From Eshraghiella sp964405265 (GTDB lineage: Bacteria > Bacillota > Clostridia > Lachnospirales > Lachnospiraceae), in NCBI GenBank assembly GCA_964405265.1, contig CAYONC010000023.1:1-17668 (forward strand): DNA of 17,668 nucleotides. Reading direction: 5' to 3'. Positions within the stretch are counted from its first letter, which is position 1; each line of letters begins with the position of its first letter. The notes under the pieces were generated by a model. The model worked only from the letters and a program-made list of their open reading frames with translations. It did no database searches and was not told the DNA's origin. This document shows, in pieces, positions 16,443 to 17,668 of the stretch. A program made the position numbers and the translations under genes.

Positions 16443-16673
16443 ATGAGCGATTTAGCAGCAACAGGTTGCGGTTGCGGTTGCGGAAGCAGCGGCACCGGAT
16501 TACTTTCAGGAGGAAACAGCAGCTGCAGCATTATATTAATTCTTCTCATTCTCTCCTGTGCATGCGGCGACGGAAACAGTCTTTTTGGAAATTCCGGCTG
16601 CAGCGGATGCGGAGACGGCTGCGGCAGCAACAACTTACTCTGGATTATCATTTTAATAGCACTCATCGGATAG
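16443..16673 (+). CDS. Small Cys/Gly-rich protein with two hydrophobic segments
   Basis: The 76-residue protein alternates Cys/Gly/Ser-rich stretches (nine Cys: 9, 11, 13, 28, 39, 41, 53, 56, 60) with two short hydrophobic segments, SIILILLILS (29-38) and LLWIIILIALI (65-75). The ribosome site GGAGG with seven bases to the ATG is excellent, which supports a real gene despite its length. Similar peptides that pair CG-rich patches with WIIIL-type segments occur in clostridia, some annotated as spore-coat or exported small proteins; this parallel is from memory. Function is unknown; membrane association, metal binding or disulfide cross-linking are possible. It is first of three plus-strand small genes and is followed by a strong hairpin. 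Confidence 0.75.
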   Translation: MSDLAATGCGCGCGSSGTGLLSGGNSSCSIILILLILSCACGDGNSLFGNSGCSGCGDGCGSNNLLWIIILIALIG

Positions 16674-16682
16674 TAAAAGCAG

Positions 16683-16720
16683 TGACAGGGTGCCGCCATA
16701 CGGCACTCTGTCATTATATA
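16683..16720 (+). terminator. Strong hairpin after the Cys/Gly-rich gene
   Basis: A 13-bp stem with one G-U pair (16683-16695 with 16701-16713, TGACAGGGTGCCG/CGGCACTCTGTCA) and loop CCATA begins nine bases after the stop codon. The following TTATATA is only weakly U-rich, so it may terminate partially or stabilise the upstream mRNA. Confidence 0.6.
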
Positions 16721-16733
16721 CCGCCCCGCTGCA

Positions 16734-16739
16734 TATAAT
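16734..16739 (+). promoter_or_regulatory. Possible -10 box for the 16763 gene
   Basis: A perfect TATAAT lies 23 bases before the ATG at 16763. The matching -35 at 17 bases is poor (TCATTA); CTGTCA lies at a 20-base spacing. It may be a weak promoter restarting transcription after the hairpin. Confidence 0.35.
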
Positions 16740-16762
16740 CTTATCAGATAAGGGGGCACATC

Positions 16763-17185
16763 ATGAACAGTCAGGATAATCTTCCGCTTACGGAATTTGA
16801 CCTTGCCACATCCGGTACATATCTGCAGATGCTTAAGGCTTTTATACCTTTTGCGGGTCTTAAGGAACAGCGTATGCTTTCACTGGCAATACGGATAATT
16901 GAGTTGGTTAATACAATAAATTTTTTTAAGGATATAACGGAACCGTCACCTCTGTTCCGCAGTAACCATGACAGGGAATATATGCTTAAGGAAATAAAAC
17001 GCTTCTGTCCTCAGAAGGATGTTGAAATTTTCAATATGATTTCCGGTTTTTCCAACCTGAATGAGCTGATGGGCAGTTTTCAGAATCTGCAGAAGGAGGG
17101 CTCTGATTCAGATATGTTAAAAAAATTTTTATCACCTGAACAGCAGCAGTTATATGAATCTTATCAAAAAATTTTAAACTCGTAG
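16763..17185 (+). CDS. Hypothetical protein, 140 residues
   Basis: I do not recognise a named family. The protein is predicted soluble and mainly helical, with a conserved-looking N-terminal stretch (TYLQMLKAFIPFAGLKEQRM, about residues 19-38) and a Gln/Leu-rich C-terminus (LSPEQQQLYESYQKIL). AAGGGGG seven bases from the ATG supports the start. The next small gene starts directly after its stop, so the two are translationally coupled. Such two-gene small-protein units are common in clostridia without known function. Confidence 0.72.
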   Translation: MNSQDNLPLTEFDLATSGTYLQMLKAFIPFAGLKEQRMLSLAIRIIELVNTINFFKDITEPSPLFRSNHDREYMLKEIKRFCPQKDVEIFNMISGFSNLNELMGSFQNLQKEGSDSDMLKKFLSPEQQQLYESYQKILNS

Positions 17186-17191
17186 GTGTTT

Positions 17192-17428
17192 ATGGAAAAT
17201 CTCGACCCAAAAAAATCAAAGCTTTTAAACGATTTTACCGTAATGGCAGAAGGAAAGAACTCCGATGAACTTGTTCCACTGTTATTTGCATTCGTAAACA
17301 AGGCAAAAAAGGAAGATATTCATTTCTCAGGCGGCGAAATAAACAGTCTTTTTGAAAGCATGAAAAAAACAATGTCTTCCGAGGAAGCCGAAAAGGCTGA
17401 AATGCTGATTAAATTCGTTCTGAAATAG
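17192..17428 (+). CDS. Small hypothetical acidic/helical protein, 78 residues
   Basis: No named family is recognised. The protein reads as a single helical domain (LDPKKSKLLNDF at the start, GKNSDELVPLLFAFVNKAKK in the middle, MSSEEAEKAEMLIKFVLK at the end) and resembles unnamed clostridial proteins of 80-90 residues with an MSPEE-like motif near the C-terminus, a comparison from memory. A GTG at 17186 directly follows the preceding TAG and would add two residues. I prefer the ATG at 17192 because AGG lies five bases before it. It is coupled to the 140-residue gene. Confidence 0.7.
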   Translation: MENLDPKKSKLLNDFTVMAEGKNSDELVPLLFAFVNKAKKEDIHFSGGEINSLFESMKKTMSSEEAEKAEMLIKFVLK

Positions 17429-17449
17429 TTGTTCCGGGACAGAGCACAA

Positions 17450-17478
17450 AACCGTTTCGTTCCGAATTTGCAACGGTT
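17450..17478. repeat. Short inverted repeat downstream of the small-gene cluster
   Basis: Perfect 7-bp arms AACCGTT (17450-17456) and AACGGTT (17472-17478) flank a 15-base loop. It could be a weak terminator for the plus-strand cluster or part of a recombination site next to the integrase. Neither reading is established. Confidence 0.35.
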
Positions 17479-17480
17479 AT

Positions 17481-17523
17481 TAAAAAGCAAGTCGCAGAGA
17501 GTTATTCACTCTCTAACGACTTG
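17481..17523 (-). terminator. Rho-independent terminator of the recombinase gene
   Basis: Arms 17488-17502 and 17508-17523 pair as two 7-bp blocks (CAAGTCG/CGACTTG and AGAGAGT/ACTCTCT) with a small 1x2 internal loop and the apical loop TATTC. On the minus strand this is followed by CTTTTTAATAA. It starts 38 bases past the recombinase stop at 17562. Confidence 0.75.
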
Positions 17524-17561
17524 TAATCACCTTTCATCAGCGTAAGCCTGATATTTGTATT

Positions 17562-17668
17562 TTAGCTCAAACCCGACAAGGAACGCATAACCAAGTCAAT
17601 ATCCTTGTTTTCAAGTTCCTGAATGATGTGCAAGTATGTCTTTTGAGTAGTTGTCATACTTGAATGTC
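17562..17668 (-). CDS. Tyrosine recombinase/integrase, C-terminal fragment (5' end outside window)
   Basis: Reading the minus strand from the window edge, the last 34 residues are visible. They begin HSSMTTTQKTYLHI and end RSLSGLS before a TAA stop. The two bases before the His codon (GA) fit a Gly codon, so the motif is very likely GHSSMTTTQKTY: the GH box followed by the nucleophilic Tyr of tyrosine recombinases, with a usual short C-terminal tail. The catalytic His/Trp-box and Tyr are thus intact, though the upstream Arg residues are out of view. The gene converges with the small-gene cluster and is followed by its own terminator. It probably belongs to a prophage, integrative element or genomic island starting here. 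Confidence 0.72.
   Translation of the reverse strand, partial: HSSMTTTQKTYLHIIQELENKDIDLVMRSLSGLS

Noticed and set aside
16421..16759. 112-residue minus-strand frame, Pro/Gln-rich, opposite the Cys/Gly-rich gene
   Set aside because: It covers the strong ribosome site and hairpin of the plus-strand gene, has low-complexity composition expected of an antisense shadow, and lacks a ribosome site.
17500..17538. 11-codon minus-strand frame (ATG to TAA) after the recombinase stop
   Set aside because: It runs through the terminator stem and has no clear independent start signals, so it is most likely chance.

Overview
The window looks like a chromosomal stretch of an anaerobic, AT-rich Bacillota bacterium, most likely a Lachnospiraceae-type Clostridium relative. 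The inference rests on strong GGAGG ribosome sites, near-consensus sigma-A promoters, and the gene set: a divergent ATP-type PEP carboxykinase, a eukaryotic-type NADP isocitrate dehydrogenase, a clostridial-style carbamate kinase, PilZ and DUF1653 proteins. No rRNA, tRNA, CRISPR array or complete insertion sequence is visible, and no gene-free gap exceeds about 180 bases.

Layout. Positions 90-2179 (minus) hold a two-gene unit: an SPFH/Band 7 membrane protein followed by a CapA-family protein, driven by a TTGACA-16-TATTAT promoter. Positions 2356-3060 (minus) hold a single PilZ-domain gene with its own promoter and terminator. Positions 3225-4925 (minus) hold pckA with its own promoter and a strong terminator. 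Positions 4994-7258 (minus) hold a DUF1653 gene and a DUF2079 polytopic membrane protein, transcribed away from a plus-strand intracellular-type S8 serine protease (7362-8258). That protease overlaps tail to tail by 30 bases with the last gene of the next operon.

Positions 8229-13110 (minus) are the most interesting part, a tightly packed operon: carbamate kinase, a G3E/COG0523 GTPase with four 66-bp His/Cys-rich repeats, a second degenerate G3E-like GTPase apparently fused to a YcgQ/DUF1980-like domain, and a DUF885 lipoprotein with an HExxxxH metal site. The two GTPases look like a metal-chaperone pair. The second merges in one chain two modules that, from memory, are encoded as separate neighbouring genes in other Bacillota.

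Positions 13205-16307 (minus) hold NADP-dependent isocitrate dehydrogenase followed by a membrane-anchored glycerophosphodiester phosphodiesterase. Across a divergent intergenic region, positions 16443-17428 (plus) hold three small genes: a Cys/Gly-rich peptide with two short hydrophobic segments, and two small proteins without a recognised family. At the right edge (17562-17668, minus) lies the last part of a tyrosine recombinase, including the GH and catalytic Tyr motifs, followed by a rho-independent terminator. The window therefore stops at, or just inside, an integrated mobile element.

Functional labels come from motifs read by eye and family knowledge, without any database search.
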